From Staphylococcus lloydii (GTDB lineage: Bacteria; Bacillota; Bacilli; Staphylococcales; Staphylococcaceae): a stretch of DNA of 64,000 nucleotides. Below are positions 8,940-17,572 of the stretch, piece by piece (the stretch's first letter is position 1; every line of letters begins with the position of its first letter). Below the pieces are notes generated by a model, which was not told the origin of the DNA, searched no databases, and worked only from the letters and a program-made list of their open reading frames with translations. The stretch is from positions 744,001 through 808,000 of the forward strand of contig NZ_CP064056.1 of the NCBI RefSeq assembly GCF_015775975.1, read 5' to 3'. Both the position numbers and the translations under genes were made by a program.

Positions 8940-9698
8940 ATGAATCTTAAACTTGATCATTTCGTACACTATATAAATAATTTATCAGAGTTCAAATATC
9001 CTGGTGAATTGTTTACATTATATAATGGAGGGCGTCATGAACGCTTTGGTACGTTCAATCGTCTAGCGTATATTTCGAATGCTTACATCGAATTATTAGA
9101 TGTTTATAATAAAGAGACTTTATTAAAATTATCTAAAACGGACGAGGGAAGGGTTGCATTTCCTTCGAAGTTAGTGCAAGACAATTATAAACAAGGACTA
9201 AAAACGCTCGCTTTTAGTACGGATGATATTGATTATTTAAAATTAGAATTAGAATCTAAGGGCGTCGATATTATTGGCCCAGTTAAGATGAATCGTGTTG
9301 ATGCAAAGGGTAAAAAAACAGAATGGCAATTATTATACATTAATGAGTTAGACGAAAAAGTTAAACCACCATTTTTCATTCAATGGGATGAACCTGATGA
9401 AGTAAGAGAGAAGAAGTTAGCGCCATATAGGCAAAATGAGTTTACAGTTAAAAGGGTATGCATAGGTTGTGAAAACAGAAAAATTACTGCCGCTAAATGG
9501 AGACAGTGGTTTGAAATGCTTGTCGTTAACGATGATGAACACGTTACACAATTGCAATTACCCAATGATAATGTGATTTATGAATTTTATAATAGTGATA
9601 ACCCTAGATACGAAAAAATAGTCTTGCATGATAGCAAGACTACTGCGTCATATACTTTAATAATTAGAGGATTACATTATCGTTGTGAGGCAGATTAA
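8940..9698 (+). CDS. VOC superfamily (glyoxalase-like domain) protein
   Basis: A 252-aa protein that begins LKLDHFVHYINNL, the usual first strand and metal-ligand histidine of vicinal-oxygen-chelate proteins, and continues with GGRHERFGTFNRLAYISNAYIELLDV, typical of the Glyoxalase_3-like family. A second half (about residues 165-250) is weaker and may be the second beta-alpha module. Substrate and reaction are unknown. It starts at ATG after AAGGGGTTTTATCC. It is divergent from the marR operon across 242 nt and overlaps the convergent small membrane gene by 4 nt. Confidence 0.75.
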   Translation: MNLKLDHFVHYINNLSEFKYPGELFTLYNGGRHERFGTFNRLAYISNAYIELLDVYNKETLLKLSKTDEGRVAFPSKLVQDNYKQGLKTLAFSTDDIDYLKLELESKGVDIIGPVKMNRVDAKGKKTEWQLLYINELDEKVKPPFFIQWDEPDEVREKKLAPYRQNEFTVKRVCIGCENRKITAAKWRQWFEMLVVNDDEHVTQLQLPNDNVIYEFYNSDNPRYEKIVLHDSKTTASYTLIIRGLHYRCEAD

Positions 9699-9946
9699 TA
9701 AATGTACTGATAAGCACTATGCGCGATGATGAATATATGCAAGAGTGCTAAGATAAGTGTTATAATAGCACAGTATGTTGCCACTTTAGTAGTGCGTATT
9801 AATAAAAAGAATAAGGATAAAACAAATGTCAACGCAGCGAGTATGACACGTAAACTAAAGTTGTTAATCGTTAATGGATTAGCTAATGTATGAATAACAA
9901 TTATAATATTTATAATAAATAATAAAGCGAGGATAATTATTCTCAT
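9695..9946 (-). CDS. Small membrane protein, unknown function
   Basis: An 83-aa, almost entirely hydrophobic protein with three predicted transmembrane segments (about residues 2-20, 30-50 and 56-78) separated by short polar turns. No motif is recognised. AAGAAGGTTTACA precedes the ATG. Its last codons overlap the end of the VOC gene on the other strand by 4 nt and no terminator separates the two, so the transcripts would overlap in antisense. It appears real because of its good ribosome binding site and uniform hydrophobic pattern. Confidence 0.6.
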   Translation of the reverse strand: MRIIILALLFIINIIIVIHTLANPLTINNFSLRVILAALTFVLSLFFLLIRTTKVATYCAIITLILALLHIFIIAHSAYQYIY

Positions 9947-10062
9947 TGTAAACCTTCTTTAATTAGTATTTATTTCATTATATCAAAAGACGATGTTATA
10001 CGTGAAAGATTGAATTGTGCGTTGTATAATTAAAGAACTGTAAAGATAAAGGAGACAGAGAT

Positions 10063-11313
10063 ATGGAAAAGATGAATATTACAAATCAACAACATGATGC
10101 ATTTGTGAAAAGTCATCCAAATGGGGATTTACTTCAATTAACAAAATGGGCCGAAACAAAAAAATTAACAGGCTGGTATTCTAAGCGTATCGCTGTCGGT
10201 GAAAATGGTGAAATCGTAGGTGTGGGACAATTACTGTTCAAAAAAGTACCTAAGTTACCTTATACGTTATGTTATATATCAAGAGGCTTTGTAACTGATT
10301 ATTCCAACAAATTAGCTTTAGAAACATTATTAGAAAATGCGATGCAAGTCGCTAAAGATGAAAAAGCTTATGCAATTAAAATTGACCCAGACGTTGAAGT
10401 AGATAAAGGCGTTGAGGCGTTACGCAACTTAAAATCGCTAGGGTTTAAACATAAAGGCTTTAAAGAAGGATTATCTAAAGACTATATCCAACCTAGAATG
10501 ACAATGATTACCCCAATAGACAAAGATGATGAATCACTTATTCAAAGTTTTGAACGTAGAAACCGTTCTAAGGTTAGATTAGCATTAAAACGTGGAACAA
10601 AAGTTGAAAAATCAAATAGAGCAGGTTTAGAAACTTTTGCGAATTTAATGAAAATAACTGGTGAAAGAGATGGCTTCTTAACAAGAGATATTTCATACTT
10701 CCAAAATATCTATGATGCATTACATGACGATGGAGATGCTGAACTCTTTTTAGTTAAACTTGAACCTAAACCAGTCCTAGAAGAATTAAGAAATGACATG
10801 GATGAGTTGGATCAAGAAATTGTTAAATTAACAGAGAAAAAACAAGACAAAAAGACCTTAAATAAAATTAATGATGCAGGAAACAAAAAAGATAAAACGC
10901 AATCATTGATTGACGATTTAGAACAATTAGTAGCTACGCACCCAGAAGGTATTTATTTATCAGGTGCATTGTTGATGTTCTCAGGAGAAAAATCTTATTA
11001 TTTATATGGCGCTTCTTCAAATGAATATAGAGACTTTTTACCTAACCATCACATGCAGTTTGCGATGATGCAATATGCAAGAGAACATGGCGCTAAAACT
11101 TATGATTTTGGTGGTACTGATAACGACCCAGATAAAGATTCAGATCATTATGGCTTATGGAGCTTTAAGAAAGTATGGGGTACTTATTTAAGCGAAAAAA
11201 TCGGAGAATTCGATTACGTGCTAAATAAACCACTTTATCAAATCATTGAAAATGTGAAGCCTAGATTAACAAAAGCTAAAATTGGTCTTTCTCGCAAACT
11301 TAAAAGAAAATAG
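10063..11313 (+). CDS. femX: Lipid II:glycine glycyltransferase FemX (FmhB)
   Basis: Adds the first glycine of the pentaglycine interpeptide bridge to the lysine of lipid II, using glycyl-tRNA. The 416-aa sequence closely resembles S. aureus FmhB (421 aa, recalled): the N-terminal NQQHDAFVKSHPNGDLLQLTKWAETKKL, here cited as HPNGDLLQLTKWAE, then RRNRSKVRLALKRG, GERDGFLTRD, and the C-terminal YDFGGTDNDPDKDSDHYGLW acceptor-site region. A charged coiled-coil arm lies at about residues 240-290. The essential role is established in S. aureus. It is monocistronic, with a strong terminator after it. Confidence 0.96.
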   Translation: MEKMNITNQQHDAFVKSHPNGDLLQLTKWAETKKLTGWYSKRIAVGENGEIVGVGQLLFKKVPKLPYTLCYISRGFVTDYSNKLALETLLENAMQVAKDEKAYAIKIDPDVEVDKGVEALRNLKSLGFKHKGFKEGLSKDYIQPRMTMITPIDKDDESLIQSFERRNRSKVRLALKRGTKVEKSNRAGLETFANLMKITGERDGFLTRDISYFQNIYDALHDDGDAELFLVKLEPKPVLEELRNDMDELDQEIVKLTEKKQDKKTLNKINDAGNKKDKTQSLIDDLEQLVATHPEGIYLSGALLMFSGEKSYYLYGASSNEYRDFLPNHHMQFAMMQYAREHGAKTYDFGGTDNDPDKDSDHYGLWSFKKVWGTYLSEKIGEFDYVLNKPLYQIIENVKPRLTKAKIGLSRKLKRK

Positions 11314-11331
11314 TTTCCTTTAGTAAATTTT

Positions 11332-11363
11332 ACTGTCGACAACACACTGTCGACAGTTTTTTT
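11332..11363 (+). terminator. Terminator of femX
   Basis: ACTGTCGAC (11332-11340) pairs with GTCGACAGT (11349-11357), an 8-nt loop, and is followed by a seven-T run. It lies 18 nt after the femX stop. Confidence 0.88.
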
Positions 11364-11538
11364 GTGACAAAATATTGCATTATAACAAAGCTTTCAACAT
11401 GGGAGCGGAACTATATTAAATAATAACTAAAATTATGAAGCGTAAAATTATTTGCATTAATTTTAAAAATTGAACTTAAAATTGTTTGATTTATGGTAAG
11501 TTATTACTAAATTGATATTTTGATGGGGGATTAAGTTA

Positions 11539-14500
11539 ATGATAAAAAAATTGCTACAGTTTTCACTAGGTAATAAATTTGCCATCTTTCTAATGGTACT
11601 GCTAGTGATTCTCGGTGGTATTTATTCGAGTGTAAAGCTTAAACAAGAGTTGTTACCAGATGTTGAGCCACCTATGATGACAATTCAAACGTCTATGCCA
11701 GGTGCAACGCCAACTGCTGTTAAAGATGATGTCAGTGATAAGATTGATGATCAAATACGGTCAATGGCAGATGTTAAAGATGTGAGTGCCGAATCCATTC
11801 AAAATGCTTCTACGGTAACAGTGAAATATGAAGATGGTACGGATATGGATAAAGCTGAAAACGATTTGAAAAAAGAACTGGATAAAATAAAGTTTAAAAG
11901 TGGTGTACAAGAACCTGAAATAACACGTAGCTCTATGGATGCTTTCCCAATAGTCGCTTATTCTTTTACAAATAAAGAGGATAATCTAAAGGATGCTACT
12001 AAAAAAATCAATTCGCATTTAATACCTAAATTACAACAAGTAAAAGGCGTACAAAATGCTCAAGTAAATGGACAAACAAAACGTGAAGTATCAATTAAAT
12101 TTGATAAAGCAAAACTAAGCGAAAATCATTTAACAGAACAAGACGTTCAGAAATATATTAAGAATGCTACGAGTCAGACACCATTAGGCTTATTCCAATT
12201 TGATGATACTGATAAATCCATTGTTGTAGATGGCAAATATAAATCGGTAGATGCTTTGAAAAATCTAACTATACCTCAACAAGGTGCTGCTAGTGGGGCG
12301 AGTAGTAGTGCTGGTGGACAACAAGCTAGTGAGATGATGTCACAACAATCTAATGGGGAAGAAGACTCATCTTCATCAGTTAAATTAAAAGATATTGCAG
12401 ATGTAAAATTAGGTGATACACGTGAAAGTATCTCTAAAACTAATGGTAAAGATGCATTGAATGTTCAAATTACGAAAGCACAAGATGCGAATACCGTACA
12501 AGTTGCTGATGACGTAAAAGACAAAATTAATGACTTTAAAAAGCAAAATCCAGACATGGAATCTCATATCGTTATGGACACTGCGAAGCCAATTAAAGAT
12601 TCATTAAGCACGATGATTAATAAGGCATTGTTAGGTACGATAGTAGCTATTATCGTTATCCTATTATTCTTAAGAAATATAAGAATGACGACGATTTCGG
12701 TCGTATCGATACCAATGTCTATTTTGATAGCAATGATAGCATTGAAACTCTCAAATATATCGTTAAATATATTAACGTTAGGCGCCTTGACTGTTGCCAT
12801 TGGTAGAGTTATCGATGATTCTATCGTAGTAGTTGAAAATATTTACCGTAGGCTTGCCGATAAAAATGAACAATTGGTTAAAGATGATTTAATTATTAGT
12901 GCTACAAAAGAAGTATTTAAACCTATTTTATCATCGACTATTGTTACTATCGTAGTCTTTTTACCGCTTGCCTTTGTGAGTGGTTCAGTTGGAGAAATGT
13001 TTAGACCATTTGCTTTAGCTATCACTTTTAGTTTATTGGCATCTCTATTAGTTTCAATTACAATCGTGCCAGCATTAGGGTCTACTTATTTTAAAAAAGG
13101 ACTTAAACGTAAAAAGGAGAAGTCACTTGGCATAATTGGATCTAATTATCGTAAGGTCTTATCATGGTCGTTAAATCATAAATGGATAGTATTAATTTTA
13201 AGTATTGTCATTTTGATTGCTAGTATTGTACTAGGTGCAGCTAAAATAGGTACAAGCTACATCTCGACTGGTGATGATAAATATATGGCACTCACTTATA
13301 CACCGAAACCTGGTGAAACTGAAGGTAAAGTTTTAGACCATGCAGAGCAAGTACAAAAATATTTAAACAGTAAAGATAAAGTTAGAACAGTACAATATTC
13401 TGTAGGTGGACCTTCGCCAACTGATCCAACGGGTAGTACGAATAGTTTAGCGTTAATGGTGCAATATGATTCCAATACGCCTAATTTTGATGAAGAACCA
13501 GATAAAGTGTTAAAACATATTAGTAAATATAAACACCCAGGTGAATGGGGTAACCAAGATATGGGTACTGGTGGTAGTAACAATAAAATTGAAATTGATG
13601 TTACTGGACCTTCATTAGCTAAAATAAAAGGTACCGTTAATAAAATCGAAGATAGTATGAAAAAAGAACACGGTATTGCTAATGTAAAATCGGATTTATC
13701 ACAAACATATGAGCAATACAATATTAAAGTAGATCATAATAAAGCCGCTAAGCAGGGTATTACAGCTTCTCAATTAGCAATGACTCTAAACCAAAATACG
13801 CCTGATCAAACTGTAACTACAGTTAAAGATAGTGGTAAGAATGTTAGCGTTAAAATTAAGCAAGACAAAGTCACAGACTGGAGTAAAGATAAATTAGAAA
13901 ATACTGAAGTACCATCTCAAACTGGTAAAGAAGTTAAATTAAGTGATATTGCTAGTTTAGAAAAAACGTCAACACCAAATAAAATTAAGACAGAGGCTGG
14001 TGATTATACATCAACAGTATCTGGTAAAGTGACGAGTAGTAATGTTGGTGGTATTTCGCAAAAAATGATTTCTAAAGTTAATAAAATGGATAAACCTAAC
14101 AGTGTGAAAGTTAATGTTGGCGGAGCCAATGACGATATTGGCAATGCTATCACGCAATTAACTTTAGCGATGTTAGCAGCAATCATTATAGTTTATTTAG
14201 TACTTGTCCTTACATTCAAAGGTGCTTTAGCGCCATTCACAATTTTATTCTCATTACCATTTACAGTAATCGGAGTTGTATTAGCTTTAGTAATTACTGG
14301 AGAAACTTTATCGGTACCAAGTATGATTGGTATGTTAATGTTGATAGGTATAGTAGTGACGAATGCCATCGTGCTTATAGATAGGGTAATTAATAATGAA
14401 AAAAATGGTATGCCTATGAAGGAAGCGTTGATAGAAGCTGGCGGTACACGTATAAGACCGATTCTTATGACGGCGTTAGCAACAATAGGTGCACTAATAC

Positions 14501-14667
14501 CGATGCTATTTGGTAAAGATAGTTCGATGCTTATTTCAAAAGGAATGGCTGCGACAGTTATAGGTGGATTGATTTCGTCTACAATCCTAACTTTAATCGT
14601 AGTTCCTGTTATTTACGAAATATTAATGACGATGAGAAATAAGTTGAAACGTAAGTTTAATAAATAA
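11539..14667 (+). CDS. RND-family efflux transporter permease
   Basis: A 1042-aa resistance-nodulation-division (AcrB/SwrC-like) protein. It shows the duplicated layout: TM1 at about 12-32, a large extracytoplasmic domain to ~355, TM2-6 with the TLGALTVAIGRVIDDSIVVVENIYR motif (cited as IDDSIVVVENI, about residues 428-438), then a second TM7, loop and TM8-12 set. The D-D pair in the TM4-like IGRVIDDSIVV is the proton relay region. A Ser/Gly/Gln-rich low-complexity stretch at about 253-280 is unusual. No membrane fusion protein or outer channel lies beside it, as expected in a Gram-positive. In Bacillus the relative SwrC exports surfactin and drugs; the substrate here is unknown. Confidence 0.9.
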   Translation: MIKKLLQFSLGNKFAIFLMVLLVILGGIYSSVKLKQELLPDVEPPMMTIQTSMPGATPTAVKDDVSDKIDDQIRSMADVKDVSAESIQNASTVTVKYEDGTDMDKAENDLKKELDKIKFKSGVQEPEITRSSMDAFPIVAYSFTNKEDNLKDATKKINSHLIPKLQQVKGVQNAQVNGQTKREVSIKFDKAKLSENHLTEQDVQKYIKNATSQTPLGLFQFDDTDKSIVVDGKYKSVDALKNLTIPQQGAASGASSSAGGQQASEMMSQQSNGEEDSSSSVKLKDIADVKLGDTRESISKTNGKDALNVQITKAQDANTVQVADDVKDKINDFKKQNPDMESHIVMDTAKPIKDSLSTMINKALLGTIVAIIVILLFLRNIRMTTISVVSIPMSILIAMIALKLSNISLNILTLGALTVAIGRVIDDSIVVVENIYRRLADKNEQLVKDDLIISATKEVFKPILSSTIVTIVVFLPLAFVSGSVGEMFRPFALAITFSLLASLLVSITIVPALGSTYFKKGLKRKKEKSLGIIGSNYRKVLSWSLNHKWIVLILSIVILIASIVLGAAKIGTSYISTGDDKYMALTYTPKPGETEGKVLDHAEQVQKYLNSKDKVRTVQYSVGGPSPTDPTGSTNSLALMVQYDSNTPNFDEEPDKVLKHISKYKHPGEWGNQDMGTGGSNNKIEIDVTGPSLAKIKGTVNKIEDSMKKEHGIANVKSDLSQTYEQYNIKVDHNKAAKQGITASQLAMTLNQNTPDQTVTTVKDSGKNVSVKIKQDKVTDWSKDKLENTEVPSQTGKEVKLSDIASLEKTSTPNKIKTEAGDYTSTVSGKVTSSNVGGISQKMISKVNKMDKPNSVKVNVGGANDDIGNAITQLTLAMLAAIIIVYLVLVLTFKGALAPFTILFSLPFTVIGVVLALVITGETLSVPSMIGMLMLIGIVVTNAIVLIDRVINNEKNGMPMKEALIEAGGTRIRPILMTALATIGALIPMLFGKDSSMLISKGMAATVIGGLISSTILTLIVVPVIYEILMTMRNKLKRKFNK

Positions 14668-14669
14668 TA

Positions 14670-14709
14670 ACAAGAGGTTAAAACGTAATCGTTTTAACCT
14701 CTTGTTTAA
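14670..14709 (+). terminator. Terminator of the RND gene
   Basis: A perfect 16-bp stem, arms 14670-14685 and 14690-14705, loop TAAT, starts 2 nt after the stop codon, with a short T-rich tail. Confidence 0.85.
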
Positions 14710-14713
14710 TTTA

Positions 14714-14747
14714 AATAAAAAAAGCATCGTCTTAAGAACGATGCTAG
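14714..14747 (-). terminator. Terminator of the 105-aa membrane protein gene
   Basis: On the minus strand AGCATCGT/ACGATGCT arms (14738-14745 and 14723-14730) are followed by TTTTTTTATTT. It lies just past the stop at 14757 and back to back with the RND terminator. Confidence 0.85.
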
Positions 14748-14756
14748 AAGTCTAAA

Positions 14757-15074
14757 TTAGTATAAAATAAGTGTTAAAATTATATATATCACTATTAAAA
14801 TCGCTGTAATTATATTTAAGATATTAACAGCTTTTGGGTCTTGTTTGCTAAATTTAAAGGCTGTGATTTCGACATTGCCGACGATAAGTAGTAGGATAAC
14901 GAACACCCACCAGTTAACAGCAGCAAACGATAATGTTGTTAAAGCTACAACGAATATCAACAAGATTGCCATTATGATCCTTAATATTTTAGTGAAAATA
15001 GTATTCATTTTATAGATACTTATGTAACTAACAATTAAATACAGAAGCGGTAGTAAGATAAGATAAAGTTGCAT
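14757..15074 (-). CDS. Small four-helix membrane protein, unknown function
   Basis: 105 aa with four predicted membrane segments (about residues 3-20, 28-48, 52-66 and 82-104); the cytoplasmic linker FKFSKQDPKAVN before the last helix is the only polar part. No known motif. GTTAAATCAATCATG start region has the ribosome binding site GAAAGGATG upstream. It is convergent with the RND gene and may share a transcript with the 58-aa gene upstream, 67 nt away. Confidence 0.6.
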   Translation of the reverse strand: MQLYLILLPLLYLIVSYISIYKMNTIFTKILRIIMAILLIFVVALTTLSFAAVNWWVFVILLLIVGNVEITAFKFSKQDPKAVNILNIITAILIVIYIILTLILY

Positions 15075-15141
15075 GATTGATTTAACATCCTTTCGAAGTT
15101 CGTTCTAATCTTAGCATGAATATAATCTTCTGACTAGAATG

Positions 15142-15318
15142 CTAATTTTTAGATTGTTTATTTATTTCAGAGCGAACTGAAGCAATTTGTTCTTCAATTT
15201 CGGCTAGTTGACGGTGTAGTGGGTCGATATCTTGGTTTAAAGATTCTCTTTTCTCAAGATCGTTCTGTAATCTTACATAATCGTCTTTAAGTTCCATTAA
15301 TTTAGAATTTAAATCCAT
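15142..15318 (-). CDS. 58-aa predicted coiled-coil protein
   Basis: A short ORF starting at ATG (15318) after AAGGAGAATTACT and ending at TAG. The product is highly charged with heptad-like leucine/isoleucine spacing (for example MDLNSKLMELKDDYVRLQ at its start and LHRQLAEIEEQIASVRS near the end), which predicts a two-helix coiled coil or SlyX-like hairpin. There are no cysteines and no membrane segment. The function is not recognised. The strong ribosome binding site and amino-acid pattern argue that it is translated. Confidence 0.7.
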   Translation of the reverse strand: MDLNSKLMELKDDYVRLQNDLEKRESLNQDIDPLHRQLAEIEEQIASVRSEINKQSKN

Positions 15319-15458
15319 AGTAATTCTCCTTATTTATAAAAATAAAATATTTAAGAATATTAATTAAATTATAACATGAAATTGATAGCTTCTAAAATAA
15401 CAAGTAAGTATGTTATAGTATGAAAATGTAATGAAAACAGAATGAAAGAAGGATTACT

Positions 15459-16367
15459 GTGACGCAACAATTTATTATTATAATTTTACTAATAGCGTTA
15501 GGTTATGTTTTAAAGCGACTTAATTATTTTAAAGCGAATGATAGTCAGATTTTTGCAACGTTGGTATTAAATATCACACTTCCTTCTTTAGTTATTGTTA
15601 ATTTAAATAAAGCGGAACTAGATATTTCATTATCTATTTTACCCATTATGATGATTTGTTTTGGGGTTATTTCTAAAATTATCGTTATTTGGTGTTTTTT
15701 GAATAGAGATAACCAAATTAGAGGCACAATGGGTATGATGACTGCATCATTAAACATTGGATTATTTGCTTATCCACTTGTTGCGACGATATGGCCTGAA
15801 AAGGGCATGATTTATTTTGGTATGGCTGACATAGGTGGAGCCGTTATCATGTTTGGTGTTACTTATTTTGTAGGTAACTATTTTAGTAATGGTGCGGACA
15901 ATTTTGATTTTAAATATTTAGGGATAAATATTGTGAAGTCAGTCCCATTAATGACGTATATTATTATGTTTATACTTAATTTATCTAATATTCATTTCCC
16001 AGCACCAGTTATTAGTTTCTTCTCAACACTCTCTAAAGCAAATATGCCTCTTTCAATGATTTTACTAGGTTTAATGTTGAGTTTTAAAATTGAAAGACGT
16101 TATTTACCACTTGTTGCGAAGTATTTAGGTTTACATTATGGTATCGCATTAGTTGCTGGTTTATTGGTGCATTATTTCTTACCGGTTCATGACGAAATGA
16201 TAAAAACGACGTTGCAAGTTGCGTGGTTATTACCAGTGGGCGTGTCTGTTATTCCTTATGCGATACAATTTAAATATAGAACCTTACCAATTATTGGCAT
16301 GGTGACTAACTTGACCATAGTAATTAGTATAATAATATTGTATGTGTATCAAGCGATTTTTGTTTAA
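15459..16367 (+). CDS. AEC-family transporter (auxin efflux carrier-like)
   Basis: A 302-aa integral membrane protein with two repeats of about five helices, the AEC fold. Typical features are the N-terminal LGYVLKRLNYF, the LNITLPSLVIVNL helix break near residue 38 and the second-half break in LLPVGVSVIPYAIQFKY near 268-284. Bacterial members carry malonate, malate or other anions; the substrate is not evident. The start is GTG after AGAAGGATTACT. It stands alone, with a terminator after it. Confidence 0.85.
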   Translation: MTQQFIIIILLIALGYVLKRLNYFKANDSQIFATLVLNITLPSLVIVNLNKAELDISLSILPIMMICFGVISKIIVIWCFLNRDNQIRGTMGMMTASLNIGLFAYPLVATIWPEKGMIYFGMADIGGAVIMFGVTYFVGNYFSNGADNFDFKYLGINIVKSVPLMTYIIMFILNLSNIHFPAPVISFFSTLSKANMPLSMILLGLMLSFKIERRYLPLVAKYLGLHYGIALVAGLLVHYFLPVHDEMIKTTLQVAWLLPVGVSVIPYAIQFKYRTLPIIGMVTNLTIVISIIILYVYQAIFV

Positions 16368-16395
16368 CAATTAGGGACAACAATACTATAAATAT

Positions 16396-16433
16396 AAAAT
16401 ACGAATCCGTATGTGGGGTTCGTATTTTTTTGT
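16396..16433 (+). terminator. Terminator of the AEC transporter gene
   Basis: AAAATACGAA (16396-16405) pairs with TTCGTATTTT (16419-16428) followed by more Ts, 28 nt after the stop. Confidence 0.82.
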
Positions 16434-16441
16434 TTAAATTC

Positions 16442-16517
16442 ATTGGCTCGCTTTCCAAGGGGACAGCTTCAGCCTGTAGTCTTCAGCTAGTCCTGTACCC
16501 TTAGGAGTCTCGCCAAT
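16442..16517. repeat. GC-rich imperfect palindromic intergenic element
   Basis: A 76-nt unit bounded by ATTGGC and GCCAAT whose two halves are imperfect inverted copies (for example ACAGCTTCAGCCTGTAG against AGTCTTCAGCTAGTCCTGT). It is about 53% GC in an intergenic stretch that is otherwise near 30%. It looks like a dispersed palindromic repeat or MITE-like element rather than a gene part. The rest of the gap (16518-16759) contains no ORF I can support, only a hairpin near 16671. Confidence 0.6.
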
Positions 16518-16670
16518 AACAAACCGCAAAAGCTATTAAGGTGTTTAGTTTAATTAAGTATTAGAAATTATTGGCTCACATATGTAGGTGAGGGGGTTAG
16601 TTAGTGATTTTCAAAGTATTGTTTTAAGCAGTTGTTAGTGTATGATTTTTATGCTAAAACAAAAATAGAT

Positions 16671-16696
16671 GAAACACTTAGGGGTTTAAGTGTCTC
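16671..16696 (-). terminator. Hairpin downstream of gdh
   Basis: ACACTTA/TAAGTGT arms around a GGGGTT-type loop, 64 nt beyond the gdh stop on the minus strand. A T-rich tract follows only after about 8 nt, so terminator activity is uncertain. Confidence 0.4.
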
Positions 16697-16759
16697 ACCT
16701 GTTTAGTTAAAGCTATGAATTTATAATGCTAGGCATTTTGATATTAAAGTAAGATTATA

Positions 16760-17551
16760 TTAACCTTTACCGCCCATAAATGCAGGATAGTTAGTCATAC
16801 CACCATCTACATAAATTGTAGTGCCGTGAATATAATCTGAGAAGTCAGAAGCTAAGAATAATGCAACGTTAGCAACTTGATGTGCCTCTCCAATTTCTTT
16901 AGCTGGAATCATTTCTAATGTTTCAGCACGTGTAGTTGGATCGGAGAATTTTTCGCGTGTATGTTCTGTAACAATAGCTCCCGGTGAAATATTGTTAATA
17001 CGAATACCATATTGCGCATATTCCATTGACATAGTTTCCATCATTAACTTTAAGCCGCCTTTACTAGCTGCGTAGTTAACGTAGTTTGGCCAAGGAATAG
17101 TATCATGAACGCTAGAAGTGTTTAAAATAACACCTTTTTTATCTTCTTTTAAGAATTGGTTTACAGCTGCTTTAGCACCCATAAATGCACCAGTTAAGTT
17201 GATATCGATAACTTTTTGCCACTCTGACACTGACATTTCGTGACTAGGGATAGGTTTTTCGAAACCAGCATTGTTGATCATGACATCTACTGTACCGAAT
17301 TCTTTAACTGCAGTTTGTACAAGGTTATTAACGTCATCTTCAACAGATACATCGCCTTGAACTTTGATTGCTTGTCCGCCAGCATCTTCGATTAATTTGA
17401 TTGTTTTATTTATATCATCTAAGTGTTTATCGCTTAAATAGTTCATTACTACTTTAGCTTTTAATTTTCCAAATTCTTCTGAGAAAGCTTTACCTAATCC
17501 ACTTCCTGCTCCAGTAATTACGACTACTTTGTTTTCTAAATCTTTGAACAT
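16760..17551 (-). CDS. gdh: Glucose 1-dehydrogenase (SDR family)
   Basis: Classical short-chain dehydrogenase, 263 aa, expected to oxidise glucose to gluconolactone with NAD(P). The cofactor loop TGAGSGLGKA (13-22), NNAG (93-96), catalytic Ser near 146-147 and Y160-x3-K164 are all present, and the C-terminus resembles Bacillus glucose dehydrogenase (DGGMTNYPAFMGGKG). AGGAGGACAATGGA precedes the ATG. It lies 21 nt downstream of glcU, the same pairing as in S. xylosus and B. megaterium, which suggests non-phosphorylated glucose entering through GlcU is oxidised directly. Confidence 0.92.
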   Translation of the reverse strand: MFKDLENKVVVITGAGSGLGKAFSEEFGKLKAKVVMNYLSDKHLDDINKTIKLIEDAGGQAIKVQGDVSVEDDVNNLVQTAVKEFGTVDVMINNAGFEKPIPSHEMSVSEWQKVIDINLTGAFMGAKAAVNQFLKEDKKGVILNTSSVHDTIPWPNYVNYAASKGGLKLMMETMSMEYAQYGIRINNISPGAIVTEHTREKFSDPTTRAETLEMIPAKEIGEAHQVANVALFLASDFSDYIHGTTIYVDGGMTNYPAFMGGKG

Positions 17552-17572
17552 TCCATTGTCCTCCTTAAGTTG

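Noticed and set aside
12564..14186. Several 60-141-aa minus-strand ORFs inside the RND gene
   Set aside because: They are antisense reflections of a strongly recognised protein, with runs of Ile/Thr/Val typical of reverse-strand membrane genes.
16518..16759. Transposase remnant next to the palindromic repeat
   Set aside because: I translated by eye for conserved transposase motifs and found none; the stretch is plain AT-rich DNA with one hairpin.
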